From assembly GCF_000422445.1 (NCBI RefSeq), contig NZ_AULU01000011.1, positions 159,248-223,247 on the forward strand: a stretch of 64,000 nucleotides of DNA, given 5' to 3'. The notes under the pieces are model-generated. The model was given only the letters and a program-made list of their open reading frames with translations. It did no database searches and was not told where the DNA came from. The DNA is from Paenibacillus assamensis DSM 18201 (GTDB lineage: Bacteria > Bacillota > Bacilli > Paenibacillales > Paenibacillaceae). This document shows, in pieces, positions 43,353-53,446 of this stretch; within the stretch, counting starts at the first letter, position 1, and each line of letters begins with the position of its first letter. Position numbers and translations under genes: made by a program.

Positions 43353-43392
43353 ACCACATGGGGAAATCTCTCATGTGGTTTCTATTTTTGTG
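43353..43392 (+). terminator. Terminator after the toxin-immunity pair
   Basis: ACCACATG and CATGTGGT form a perfect 8-bp stem with an 11-nt loop followed by TTCTATTTTT. The gap 43393-43637 after it shows no gene. Confidence 0.75.
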
Positions 43393-43637
43393 CAATATTT
43401 TAGCCCAACTTCCACTATTCACTAATATTTAGAAATATTTAGAGGATAAAAAATAGAGCGAAGCTGACTCTCTATAAGTACCAATGCGATACATTCTGCA
43501 TCCCATTCATTCTTTGTTAAGCTGAGGATAATTCAATATAAAGAGAATTTTAAAGCCCCACTTATGTTTTTTGATCGGGCTTAGAAAGTTGATAGAATAT
43601 ACTTATTAACAAAAAGTCAAAAAGAGGGGCATAAACA

Positions 43638-45305
43638 ATGTATATTGTGTTTCAACGCGTAATCATGATTATTTTACTGACTTGTATGCTTATATTAAAT
43701 GGAACGGAAGTATATGCAAGTAGTCCTCATCAGTATCGGTATGACGAGAATGGTCACTTGATCGAGATGATCTCGGATGATGTTAAGATTAAATATACGA
43801 ATGATGTTAATGGGAATCTGATTAGCCAATCTGTTTTGAAAAACTTTGTTATCCCTCCTGCTAATCTTTTAACTAATGCAAACTTTTCAAACGGGAATAC
43901 AGAAATAGCGGACAAATGGAAAAAGTCACTTTGGGAGGCGACACATTCTACATACAAGACAGAAATAGCTCATAACCAGAATATACAAAAAATATCAACT
44001 TCTAACGTTTTGAAGGATGGATTTGCAGGAGTTTCGCAAGCGATCCCAGTAACTCCTGGGAAATCGTATATTGTTAATTCTTCACTCGCAATCGATCATT
44101 TGCAGAATGCAAAAGTACAACTTTATGTGGACTTTTTCGGATCAAATGGTGAATGGATTGGAACAGATAGAATTGATCATCAAGACCTAACACAAGGCTG
44201 GTTCGTAACATTATCCAGTTCAGGAATAGTACCAGTTAACTCGAAAACAGCTAGAGTATATGTTTTGATTCGTGCAGTAGATGATAACGCAGCTGGTGCG
44301 ATAACCATAAGAGGTGCTAGTTTTTCATAAGATCATTCACGTAACGAGATGATGAATTATGATTTTCAAATTCAATCCACTGAAGGGAAACCGAATAATT
44401 GGGAATTAGGCTCTTGGGAGGCTCAAGTGGCCAATATTGTAACCGTTACGAATGGAAGTAACAAGATACAGAAGCTTTCAGGCTCTGGAATGAAAGCGGG
44501 TGGCTTTGTAACGGTTAATCAGCGTATTAGGACAAAACCATCTCAATTTTATCAAGTCAGTTGACAATTTTCGGTTGAACATTTAAAAGACTCATTTGTG
44601 CAGTTATTTATCGATTTTAGAGATCAAAATGATAAGCATATCGTAGTGAAGAACATTGATTATAATCAGGTAACAAATGGAAAATTTGTAACTTTATCAG
44701 GAGATGGACAGGTACCTGCAAATGCTAACAGCGCTATTGTATATGCAATCATACGTTCTGCTAAGGATGGCGGTTCAGGCACAATGTATGTTGATGATAT
44801 ACATTTAAGCTATTCTGTCGGTCAAGAACGCTTATATAATGGAGAATTTAACACATACAGTAATGATGAGGAAATCGCAAATAGTTGGAGAAAGGAACTA
44901 TGGAATGCAGTTCAAGGCCAGTTTCAAGTGCAAAGCTTTAATGAGTGGATTGTACAGCGTGTAGAAGGAAAAGGAATTCAAAAGAGTGGGATGGTAGCGA
45001 TAAGCCAAGATATTAAAGTAAATCCTAATAGAACGTATGAATTATCAGGAACATTAAACATTCTGATGTTAAAAAAAGCAAAGGTCCAGTTATATGTTGA
45101 TTTCTTTGATAAGGACAATAGGCATCTTGAGGCCAATGTTATTGAACATGTAAAGCCAACTGAAGGTCAATACATTACCTTGCAGCGTCAGGGAATTATA
45201 CCGAAACAAGCAAATAGAGCAATTGTATATGTGATAGTAAGAGCTACAGAGGATGGTGGAGAAGGTAGTATACGAGTTGATAAAATGAGTCTAGAATATC
45301 AATAA
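43638..45305 (+). pseudogene. Secreted YD-stub protein with three CBM-like modules, two in-frame nonsense codons
   Basis: One continuous frame of 555 codons is interrupted by TAA at 44328-44330 and TGA at 44562-44564, with no frameshift. It starts after GAGGGGCATAAACA with a signal peptide (VIMIILLTCMLILNG) and an N-terminal YD pair (YRYDENGHLIEMIS, NDVNGNLISQ). Three repeated jelly-roll-like modules of about 155 aa follow, each with a KVQLYVDFF-type strand and a VRA.D.G motif at its end. The sequence around TGA reads YQVS*QFSVEHLK where sister modules have a Gly, so a GGA-to-TGA change explains it. The first 230 residues could still be secreted. Confidence 0.85.
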
Positions 45306-45440
45306 ATTAGTGTGTGATTTTTCATATAAAGGATAAAAAATTATTTTAATTTACTACGAGGTAACTATCTGAGGAACTTCTTGTGAGCCCTGCTCCAAGT
45401 GGTTTCCTTTATTTAAAACAGACTTTTATAAATACATTAT

Positions 45441-45451
45441 TATCAAGGACA
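45441..45451 (+). promoter_or_regulatory. TATCAAGGACA upstream element, copy 2
   Basis: The 11-mer lies 87 bp before the YD-stub gene at 45528 and is followed by AAAGTACTCTTA, similar to the sequence after copy 3. Confidence 0.5.
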
Positions 45452-45527
45452 GGAGGTGACCTTTAAAGTACTCTTAGAATGAGCACAATTGCACATAAGT
45501 TTATCATATAGACGAAAGGGAACATGC

Positions 45528-46730
45528 ATGCTTATGAAATCCAAGCTTCGATCAATTATTCTATTTATCTCTTGTATAGTTATTGGCTTCTCATACGAAA
45601 TCCCACAGGTTCTAGCCACCGCATCAGAGTATATATGATAACAATGGTAAATTGCAATCTACAAAGAACCCAGAATTCCAATACGATTATCACTATGATC
45701 AGAATGGAATTGTATTCGAATCACCAAGTCAACAGAAGTTAACCTTTTAAGTAATCATAGTTTTGAAAAATACAATGCTTCAAATGGTGTAGCTGATAAT
45801 TGGGGTAGTCATATTGATAACACAGCAACAGGAACATTTGCGCTTGATGGAGAGATCTCTTCACATGGAACTAAGTCTCAAAAGATGCATGCGACTAACC
45901 TACCTAAAGGTACTCAAATGCTTATCTATCAAGATGTGAAATCGCAAGCAGACAAAGTATATAATGTGAGCGGACGTTATCGCATAGATGCATTATCCCA
46001 TGCAAAAGTTGACTTGTTTGTGGATTTTCTAGATAGTTCGAATAAATTTATTAACGCTAAAAAGGTTGAATCATATAGTAACAATACCAAAGGATATATT
46101 ACTTTAACCAACAGTGGTACTACGCCGCCAAATACGGCATTTATAAGATTGTATGCGGTTATTCGTTCTACAGCTAGTACGCCTGGATCAGGGGTAATAC
46201 ATGTGGATTCCATGAGTTTTCACTATAATAATGAACTTAATATGATCAGTAACCCAAGCTTTGAGGGGAGGGTCCAATTCAATGGACTAGCCGCAGACTG
46301 GGGGAGCCATATTGATCGAGAAGCATCTGGAAGCTTATCTGTTGTCAAACAGACGACATCACACGGAACTTATGCTCAAAAGATTACTGCTTCTAAACTA
46401 CCGAAAGGTACTCAGATGTTAATTTATCAAGATATTTATGCTGAGGGTGGACAAGCGTATCAAATAAATGGACAATTTCATATTGAGTCACTTCAACATG
46501 CAAGAGTAGACTTGCATGTTGATTACTTCGATAGCTCTAATGCTTTTATTAACACGAATACGTTCAAATCTTATTCCGAAGCTACAAAACAATTTATTAC
46601 ACTGTCAGCCCAGACAACAACACCTCAAAACACGGCATATGTTCGTGTATATGCAGTAATCAGAGCCACGGGCAACAAGCCTGGTTCTGGGGTAGTCTAT
46701 GTCGATTCTATGGAACTGAAGAAAAGATAG
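45528..46730 (+). pseudogene. Secreted YD-stub protein with two CBM-like modules, frameshifted near the N-terminus
   Basis: After GAAAGGGA an ATG at 45528 opens a signal peptide (SKLRSIILFISCIVIGF) but meets TGA at 45636 beside a TATATAT run. The YD-like segment YIYDNNGKLQSTKN and YDYHYDQNG continues in the +1 frame, and about 45715 the frame returns. From there two modules with SNHSFEKYNASNGVADNWGS and SNPSFEGRVQFNGL starts run to TAG at 46730. So two compensating indels flank the YD part. An internal start could give the last module pair without a signal peptide. Sequencing error is not excluded. Confidence 0.8.
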
Positions 46731-46776
46731 AAAAGACAATAGAGGAGCAAATACCTAGAGGCGCAGCCATTCGATA

Positions 46777-46810
46777 ACCACTTGTGAGTTTACTCCAAGT
46801 GGCTTTTTTC
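46777..46810 (+). terminator. Terminator after the 45.5-kb YD-stub gene
   Basis: CCACTTG and CAAGTGG with a TGAGTTTACTC loop are followed by CTTTTTTC. A weaker copy of the same sequence (CTTGTGAGCCCTGCTCCAAG) is at 45379, after the previous family member. Confidence 0.75.
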
Positions 46811-46847
46811 ATTTCAAAAAGGAAGTCAAATTAGAAATATACATAAT

Positions 46848-46858
46848 TATCAAGGACA
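46848..46858 (+). promoter_or_regulatory. TATCAAGGACA upstream element, copy 3
   Basis: The 11-mer lies 101 bp before the gene at 46949 and is followed by GAAGG and AAAGTAATCTTA, like copy 2. Confidence 0.5.
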
Positions 46859-46948
46859 GAAGGCAGACTGCAAAGTAATCTTAAAATATATTCATATATT
46901 TATATACTCAGAGAGAAGAATGAGAGTAACTCAGGGGGATAGTACAAA

Positions 46949-48541
46949 ATGGTTCAGCGTATAAGAAAAATAGCAGTGATAGCATTCATTATGTCGTTTG
47001 TATGGACATCGCTTTCTTTTCATGGAGCTGCGGATGCAACTGCTTCTAAAGCTAGGATGAATTCAATTGCTGTAAGTAATGCCCAATATGAGGTGGAAGC
47101 ATTTGAAGGTGGAAGTTTTTCCACAACAATCTATAAGGCTGGAGAGGGTCTTGTAACAAATGATCCTTCAAAAGTAATAGCAGGAGACCATTCTGCACAT
47201 GTGGAGTCAGCTCCGACGCAGCAATGGAAAGATCTCATGTACAGTGATGCATCGAAAATGAAATTCGAGAAGCACACGACCTATTCGGTAACCTTCTCTT
47301 ATAAGTCGGTCAAAGCTCCAGTGAAGGAACAGAACGGCTACTTTTATTTCACGGCCCGAGGAGTCGGTTCTGATTATACGAGCGACAAAGGATGGATGGA
47401 GTGGAATGATCAGACGGGTAAGACAGGCAAGAAAACCATCGTGTTCAAGACAGGGGATAAGGACAACTATTTTCTGATCTGGGGAATCCACAATGGTGGA
47501 GCACTGTCTATAGATGACGTAAAAATAGAAAAGATAAGTGAGTCCTTTGAGCGAGGGGATATCACAACAACGAAATTTCAAGCTGCATCAGGAGCAATCA
47601 CGAGTGAGCCCGGAAAAGTAGTGACGGGAAAATACGCCGCCTATGTGGAATCAACTCCAACGCAGCAATGGAAAGATCTAATGTATAGTGACGCAGCGAA
47701 AATGAAATTCGAGAAACATACAACCTATTCAGTGACTTTTTCTTATAAATCGGTCAAGTCCCCGGTGAAGGAGCAGGACGGATATTTTTATTTCACCGCC
47801 CGAGGAGTCGGTTCTGATTATACGAGTGATAAAGGATGGACGGAGTGGAATGATCAGGTGGGTAAGATAGGCAAGAAAACGATTGTGTTCACAACAGGAG
47901 ATAAGGACAATTATTTTCTGATCTGGGGAATCCACAACGGTGGAGCGCTGTCTATAGATGATGTGAAAATAGAAAAAGTAAGCGAATCCTTCGAACAAGG
48001 AAGCTTCACGAATACGAAATTCCAACCAGCTTCAGGCACTGTGACAAGCGACCCTACAAAAGTAGTGAAAGGCAAGTATTCTGCATACGTAGAGTCTGAT
48101 CCAACACAACAGTGGAGAGATCTTATGTATAGTGATGCGTCGAAAGTAAAATTTGAGAAGCACACAACCTATTCGGTCACATTCTCCTATAAATCGGTCA
48201 AGGCACCAGTGAAGGAACAGAACGGTTACTTTTATTTTACCGCACGTGGGGTAGGTGCTGATGGTACCAGTGACAGAGGATGGACGGAGTGGAATGAGCC
48301 AACAGGCAGCACAGGCAAGAAAACGATCGTGTTTAAGACGGGCGATCAAGATAATTATTTTCTCATCTGGGGTATCCATAATGGGGGAGCGATAACTCTA
48401 GATAACATTACGATAAAAGAAATGGATTATCAATATGATGATGCCGGAAAACTGATCAAGCACACCCAACCTAGTGGCTCCAAGATTACATATCACTATG
48501 ATTCAAATGGAAATCTAGTTCGCACGTCAGTTCATAATTAA
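46949..48541 (+). CDS. Secreted triple-module protein with C-terminal YD stub (A)
   Basis: The 530-aa protein has a signal peptide (KIAVIAFIMSFVWTSLSF, cleavage after ADA). Three nearly identical 148-aa modules begin at bases 47096, 47540 and 47984. Each contains FEKHTTYSVTFSYKSVK, GYFYFTARGVG, KKTIVF.TGD and NYFLIWGIHNGGA.S.DDV, a jelly-roll pattern like carbohydrate-binding modules. The C-terminus is a two-YD stub (YQYDDAGKLIKHTQ and YHYDSNGNLVRTSV). GGGGGATAG precedes the ATG. The exact 444-bp period and high similarity suggest recent duplication or gene conversion. No catalytic domain is present; a glycan-binding surface or adaptor protein is the simplest reading. Confidence 0.82.
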   Translation: MVQRIRKIAVIAFIMSFVWTSLSFHGAADATASKARMNSIAVSNAQYEVEAFEGGSFSTTIYKAGEGLVTNDPSKVIAGDHSAHVESAPTQQWKDLMYSDASKMKFEKHTTYSVTFSYKSVKAPVKEQNGYFYFTARGVGSDYTSDKGWMEWNDQTGKTGKKTIVFKTGDKDNYFLIWGIHNGGALSIDDVKIEKISESFERGDITTTKFQAASGAITSEPGKVVTGKYAAYVESTPTQQWKDLMYSDAAKMKFEKHTTYSVTFSYKSVKSPVKEQDGYFYFTARGVGSDYTSDKGWTEWNDQVGKIGKKTIVFTTGDKDNYFLIWGIHNGGALSIDDVKIEKVSESFEQGSFTNTKFQPASGTVTSDPTKVVKGKYSAYVESDPTQQWRDLMYSDASKVKFEKHTTYSVTFSYKSVKAPVKEQNGYFYFTARGVGADGTSDRGWTEWNEPTGSTGKKTIVFKTGDQDNYFLIWGIHNGGAITLDNITIKEMDYQYDDAGKLIKHTQPSGSKITYHYDSNGNLVRTSVHN

Positions 48542-48612
48542 ACAGAATGTAGTGCAGGGTTCAATTCGTCTACAGAGAATTACAACTTCATTAGTATAAA
48601 CGGAGGATAGTT

Positions 48613-50181
48613 ATGAAAGGAAAACGTTATTTTCTTAACACTCTCGTGTTTGCATGTATGTTGTTAGTAGGACAGCTCAGTTTTCAGCATACTGCACAGG
48701 CCGATTATTTAGGTAGTAGTGTGTCACCTTCTGAAGGGTTTGAGTCAGGTGGCTTTACAGATACGAACTTCCAAGCGGTTTCTGGAAGTATAACGGAAGA
48801 CCCTCTAAAGGTCGTGAATGGGAAATATTCAGCGTACTTACAATCCAAGCCGATGGATACATGGAAGGAAATGGCCTATACTGACCCTAAAAATATCCGC
48901 CTTGAAAGAAACACCGCCTATGCAGTTACATTTTCATATAAGGCTGTTGAACCGCCAGATGTGAGCAAGGCTGGACGGTATTACTTTTTAGTTCGAAGTA
49001 CGGATAACGACGTGAGTGCTGATAGAGGCTGGACGACTTGGCATGCTGAGACAGGCACAGTAGATACGAAGACAGTATATTTTACGACGGGAAATAAAGA
49101 GAACTATTATTTACTCTGGGGTATCCATAGTGGTGGAGCGCTATCCTTGGATGATATTACGATTAAGAAGGTTAGTGAGTCTTTTGAAAAAGGTAGCTTT
49201 ACAGATACGGCATTTCGACCCGTGTCGGGTAGTATAACAAGTGATCCGGCCAAAGTCATTAGTGGAAAATATTCAGCCAATCTTGTCTCTGCTCCCTCCC
49301 AGCAGTGGAGTGAATTTGCCTATTCCGATCCGAAACGTTTGAAGTTTGAGCCCTATACCACGTATTCTGTTACGTTCTCTTATAAAGCAAGCAAAGATGG
49401 ATCAGTAGATGATCAGTATTATTATTTCTTGGCACGCAGTTCAGATGATGATGTGAAAGCGGATATTGGCTGGACAACATGGAAGGCCAAGAAGAATGGG
49501 GACAAAGGAACTAAGACCGTTACATTTACGACAGGCCAGAAAGAAAATTACTATTTGATCTGGGGTATTCATAACGGTGGAGAGATTTCACTCGATGATA
49601 TACATATGAAGAAACGAAGTGAATCGTTTGAAAGAGGTACATATAGTGACACCGACTATGAAGCTTGGGCGGGCACGATAACAAATGAGGCTGACAAAGT
49701 GATCAGTGGAACCTATTCGGCGTATTTAGCATCCCCAACTTCATTAAAATGGAATGAGTTCTCCTATAGTAATTCAAAGCGGGTCAAGTTTGAGAAAAAC
49801 ACCAGGTACCAAGTGTCATTCTCCTATAAAGCTATCGTAGCACCTCCTGCTGAAAGTGATTCATTTTATTACTTTTTAGTTCGTAGTGCTGATAACGATA
49901 GGAGTGCAGATTTAGGCTTTACTAGTTGGACAGGCGAGACAGGCAAAGGTGGTAAGAAGACGATTACTTTCACGACAGGTGATAAGGATAATTATTATTT
50001 AATCTGGGGCATTCATAACGGAGGCGCGATGTCTCTGGATGATGTCAAAATAGATAGAGCTCATTATACCTATGATAAGGCAGGGCGTCTCTTACAGCAT
50101 TATATTTCCGAGTTTCAATCAATTTACTATAATTACGACCAAAATGGAAATCTAGTAGACCAGAAAAGAGTATACAACTAA
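48613..50181 (+). CDS. Secreted triple-module protein with C-terminal YD stub (B)
   Basis: This 522-aa paralog of the preceding protein has a signal peptide (YFLNTLVFACMLLVGQLSF, cleavage after AQA). Its three modules begin at bases 48733, 49177 and 49621, again a 444-bp period. They are more diverged than in the neighbour (YFLVRS.DND replaces YFTARGVG) but keep NYYLIWGIHNGG and LDD. The C-terminal YD stub reads YTYDKAGRLLQHYI and YNYDQNGNLVDQKR. GGAGGATAG precedes the ATG, and it starts 71 bp after the neighbour's stop, so both may share a transcript. Confidence 0.82.
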   Translation: MKGKRYFLNTLVFACMLLVGQLSFQHTAQADYLGSSVSPSEGFESGGFTDTNFQAVSGSITEDPLKVVNGKYSAYLQSKPMDTWKEMAYTDPKNIRLERNTAYAVTFSYKAVEPPDVSKAGRYYFLVRSTDNDVSADRGWTTWHAETGTVDTKTVYFTTGNKENYYLLWGIHSGGALSLDDITIKKVSESFEKGSFTDTAFRPVSGSITSDPAKVISGKYSANLVSAPSQQWSEFAYSDPKRLKFEPYTTYSVTFSYKASKDGSVDDQYYYFLARSSDDDVKADIGWTTWKAKKNGDKGTKTVTFTTGQKENYYLIWGIHNGGEISLDDIHMKKRSESFERGTYSDTDYEAWAGTITNEADKVISGTYSAYLASPTSLKWNEFSYSNSKRVKFEKNTRYQVSFSYKAIVAPPAESDSFYYFLVRSADNDRSADLGFTSWTGETGKGGKKTITFTTGDKDNYYLIWGIHNGGAMSLDDVKIDRAHYTYDKAGRLLQHYISEFQSIYYNYDQNGNLVDQKRVYN

Positions 50182-50241
50182 TTCATTCATACATTCCTAT
50201 TAAAAAGGGAAATTCACAATGTAGAAGGGGAATAAAAAAAT

Positions 50242-51437
50242 ATGCGTAAGTTGGTCATTAAGTTGCTATTAGTAAGTACATTGATCCTATCTATAATGCC
50301 TAATTTACAGGTACACGCAGTAGGAAGTGCCACTCCATCTCCACATATGGATGCGATTAACGGTGGATTTGAAAAGGACATTAATCTGAATAACCTGCCA
50401 GATTTCTGGGAGATGAATTGGAGGAATGGCACTAGTACCAATCCATTTGCTTCAATGGCTCCCTATGAACCGGTAAGTGGGAAATATCATTTACGTCTAT
50501 ATAATGGGATGGAGACGCGACTGCAGCTCAATATGCGTTGTCTGATGTTATAGCAGTTAAGGGTGGAAATGCTTACGAGCTCAAAGCCAAATTACGTTAT
50601 ACATTGCCAAGCGGAATGGCTCAGATCTCTATTATCCAAATGGACAGTAAAGGGAACAACGTTGGCGAACTTCAATATACGTACAGCAAAGGAGCTTGGC
50701 AATGGGTTGATACGAATAATCGATTTGTTGTACAGCCAGAAACCGTTGCCATTCGAATTCGGTTTGGAGTTGGTTGGGCGGAAGAAGGAGCTTACCTCGA
50801 TGTGGATCAAGTGGAATTGATGTCTTTGAATGAATATGGAACTTTCGAAGAAGATAGCAATCAGAACCATCTAGCGGATTTCTGGGAATTGAATTGGCGA
50901 AATGGTGTAAGTGAAAATCCATTTTCAAAATTAGCTCCCTATGAACCAGTAGCGGGAAAATACCATTTGCGACTATATAGTGGTGAAAAAGATGCTCCTT
51001 CCTATCAATATTCGGTGTCAGAATCCATACCTGTCATCAGCGGGGCAGCTTATAAGTTGAACGCGCATTTACGCTATGCAGCAACAAACGGTAAAGTACA
51101 GATGAGTGTTATTCAACGCAACGGAAAAAAAGAGATTGTAGATGAAGTGCATTACGTGTATCAAAATGACCAGTGGAGATGGAGAGAAAAGTTGGAGCAT
51201 TTCGTCATTCATCCTAAGGCTACTACGGTAGATATTCGCTTCGGAGTAGGTGGTCAAGAGCGTGCCTATCTGGATGTGGATAATGTAACTCTCTCGTTCT
51301 TAAACGCAACAGGCAAGGTGAAAGTTAAAACATATACCTACAATGAAAATGGGCAATTAAAAACAATTAGGTATCCGAATGGTAAAGTCGTGACGTACAA
51401 ATATGATGCCAATGGCAATCTACTTGGAAAAGAGTAG
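50242..51437 (+). pseudogene. Secreted two-module protein with C-terminal YD stub, 1-bp frameshift
   Basis: A signal peptide (VIKLLLVSTLILSIMPNLQ) and the first part of a module (GGFEKDINLNNLPDFWEMNW) read from the ATG at 50242 to a TAG at 50553. The continuation (ALSDVIAVKGGNAYEL) is in the next frame, and adding one G to the GGG at 50506-50508 restores alignment with module 2 (FEEDSNQNHLADFWELNW, LRLYSGEKDA). The C-terminus is a YD stub (YTYNENGQLKTIRY and YKYDANGNLLGKE). GAAGGGGA precedes the ATG. It is a third type of module, different from the 148-aa one. Single-base error in the assembly is possible. Confidence 0.82.
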
Positions 51438-51514
51438 TTCCACCTTGCTTAGGCCCTTTTTATGCGATAAAAATATATAGTTACATAATAATAGAACACC
51501 TAGGGGGATTAAAC

Positions 51515-52759
51515 ATGAAAAAGAAACTGGTGTTCAAAGCAATCATGATTACTCTGCTGTCAAGTATGTTATTTACTAGCAGCGCATTTGCCAACACTTC
51601 TGTTCATTATGAATATGATGCTAAGGGTAACTTAATTAGAACAACACAAATCAAATTAACGGATCTCAGCAATGCACCTGCTGAAAAGATGACTTTTGCT
51701 GGAGACAAGAAAGTAAGTATAGTCGCTAATAGTCTTAATCAAGCAGAAAATGGTCGTACGACCGTGCAGTTTTGGATGAATTGGTCAGGGCAGAGCCAGC
51801 AAATGCCGTTCTCTTGGGGTTCAGGCTACGACTTATACATAACAAGCGATGTTCTAGGCTTTAACACTTTTAATGGTGAGGTCTATGGATTTAATGCAGT
51901 AAATCTTAAAAATAAATGGGTCCATGTAACGGCTGTATTTAATAATGGGGATATTACGAAGAGTGAATTGTACATTAATGGAGAGCGTCAAACGCTGAAG
52001 AAGTATGGTGCTAATTCATTTGTAAAGCATGTATCTACCAATGCTACCATTGGTGGATGGTGGGAAAACAATGCATACAATTTCAAAGGACAACTTGCAG
52101 ACTTTAAAATATGGAACCGAGCATTAACTCCAGCAGAGATTGCAAGTAGTGTAACGAAGCAAGAGCCTGTCGCTTCCAATGATTTAATAGGAAGATGGAA
52201 GTTAAACGAAGCGCCAGATAACGCACTGAAGCTAAAAGGTAAACAAAGAATAGAACTTAGTGATATTTCGACCAACACACAGCCAGGAGCCAAAACAACG
52301 GTACAGTTTTGGATGAAGTGGGATGGAATCAATGCTCAAATGCCATTCAGTTGGGGTGGAGGAGCTTGGGAAGAGTCCTATACATTGTATTTGGCTGAGA
52401 ATCGTTTCGGTTTTAACACAGGTGTCGCAGATATGTATGGTATATCATCATTAAATATGACGAATCGTTGGTCTCATGTAACAGCTGTATTTAGTAACGG
52501 AAATGTGCTTGATAACGAGCTGTACATTGATGGAGTTAAACAGACACTAGTTAAATCAGGTAACGAGGCACAGAGTCGAAATGTAGGTGGAAAAGCAATT
52601 GTTTCCGGTTGGGGATATGATCATAATTATAAATTTAATGGTCAAATAGCCGAGCTTAAAATATGGAACCGCGCTCTTTCTGCGGAGGAGGCAAAGAGTG
52701 AAATGTACAAGGCCGTAACAAACGATAACAATGGCTTGGTGTACAGTATGTTCGAGTAA
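51515..52759 (+). CDS. Secreted protein with N-terminal YD stub and two LamG-like domains
   Basis: The 414-aa protein has a signal peptide (FKAIMITLLSSMLFTSSAFA), one YD repeat (HYEYDAKGNLIRTTQ) right after cleavage, and two concanavalin-like LamG domains of about 170 aa each. Their marks are TTVQFWMNWSG and TTVQFWMKWDG, WVHVTAVFNNG and WSHVTAVFSNG, and DFKIWNRALTPAE and ELKIWNRALSAEE. LamG domains bind glycans or proteins. GGGGGATT precedes the ATG. It is the last member of the YD-stub group. Confidence 0.85.
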   Translation: MKKKLVFKAIMITLLSSMLFTSSAFANTSVHYEYDAKGNLIRTTQIKLTDLSNAPAEKMTFAGDKKVSIVANSLNQAENGRTTVQFWMNWSGQSQQMPFSWGSGYDLYITSDVLGFNTFNGEVYGFNAVNLKNKWVHVTAVFNNGDITKSELYINGERQTLKKYGANSFVKHVSTNATIGGWWENNAYNFKGQLADFKIWNRALTPAEIASSVTKQEPVASNDLIGRWKLNEAPDNALKLKGKQRIELSDISTNTQPGAKTTVQFWMKWDGINAQMPFSWGGGAWEESYTLYLAENRFGFNTGVADMYGISSLNMTNRWSHVTAVFSNGNVLDNELYIDGVKQTLVKSGNEAQSRNVGGKAIVSGWGYDHNYKFNGQIAELKIWNRALSAEEAKSEMYKAVTNDNNGLVYSMFE

Positions 52760-52907
52760 TTTATCCAAATAACCGCCTAACCTAAGAGAAATTTTCATTT
52801 CAAAGAAACAAAATGGACTTTTGGATCGTCTATTGTAATGAGCATCTTTTGCTTACTTGGTATTTATTGTATGATGTTAAGTAACGATTCATAAGCGGGG
52901 TGGTAAA

Positions 52908-53240
52908 GTGAAGAAGGGTATTATAGCTGTAGCTCTTTTTTGCATGCTCACTACTTTATTCATCGGTTGCAGTGGAGAATCTCGAACGTATGCGTCCATT
53001 CTGATCTACAACAATCAGGAATACATAGGAGACAACTTGGTAGCCAAATCACAATATCCTAATGTGAACCAGGTAGGATCGGTATCGAAGATGGTACGAA
53101 CGAATCAACTGCCAACAAAAGAGTTCTCTTCCAATCAACTTTCCAAAGGAACAAAAATATATCAGGTGGATGAAAATACGTTGTTAGCGAACTGGGATAA
53201 TGAGCGATATAAATTATTTGAACGCAAAAAGTCATCTTAA
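52908..53240 (+). CDS. Small predicted lipoprotein
   Basis: The 110-aa product starts with GTG (GCGGGGTGG upstream) and has a lipobox LFIGC after the hydrophobic core IIAVALFCMLTTLF. The mature part of about 90 aa has YASILIYNNQEYIG and IYQVDENTLLANWDNERYKL, a small beta-rich extracytoplasmic domain of unknown function found in Bacillus-type lipoproteins. A perfect hairpin follows. Confidence 0.72.
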   Translation: MKKGIIAVALFCMLTTLFIGCSGESRTYASILIYNNQEYIGDNLVAKSQYPNVNQVGSVSKMVRTNQLPTKEFSSNQLSKGTKIYQVDENTLLANWDNERYKLFERKKSS

Positions 53241-53250
53241 TTTCGGCAAC

Positions 53251-53290
53251 ATAAGGACCTTAAAGGAGCAATCCTTTAAGGTCCTTATGC
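53251..53290. terminator. Perfect 18-bp hairpin with GCAA tetraloop
   Basis: CATAAGGACCTTAAAGGA and its exact reverse complement flank GCAA. There is no T-run on either side, so it may be an mRNA-stabilising element rather than a classical terminator. Confidence 0.55.
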
Positions 53291-53446
53291 ATTCGATAAC
53301 CGAGCGAGGCAGAGAAGAGATATGTTTACACAGTGTTTATATATCAGCCTGACGAGTTATTGCTATAACCCTCACAGACATTTATCGATTCATTTTGTAC
53401 ATTGGTGTATAATAAGGGCATGAATGAATGTGAGGTGAAATAACAG

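Noticed and set aside
45524..45742. Open frame of 72 codons at the start of the 45.5-kb YD-stub gene
   Set aside because: It is the wrong frame; the signal peptide and YD pattern are read from the ATG at 45528 and its neighbouring frames.
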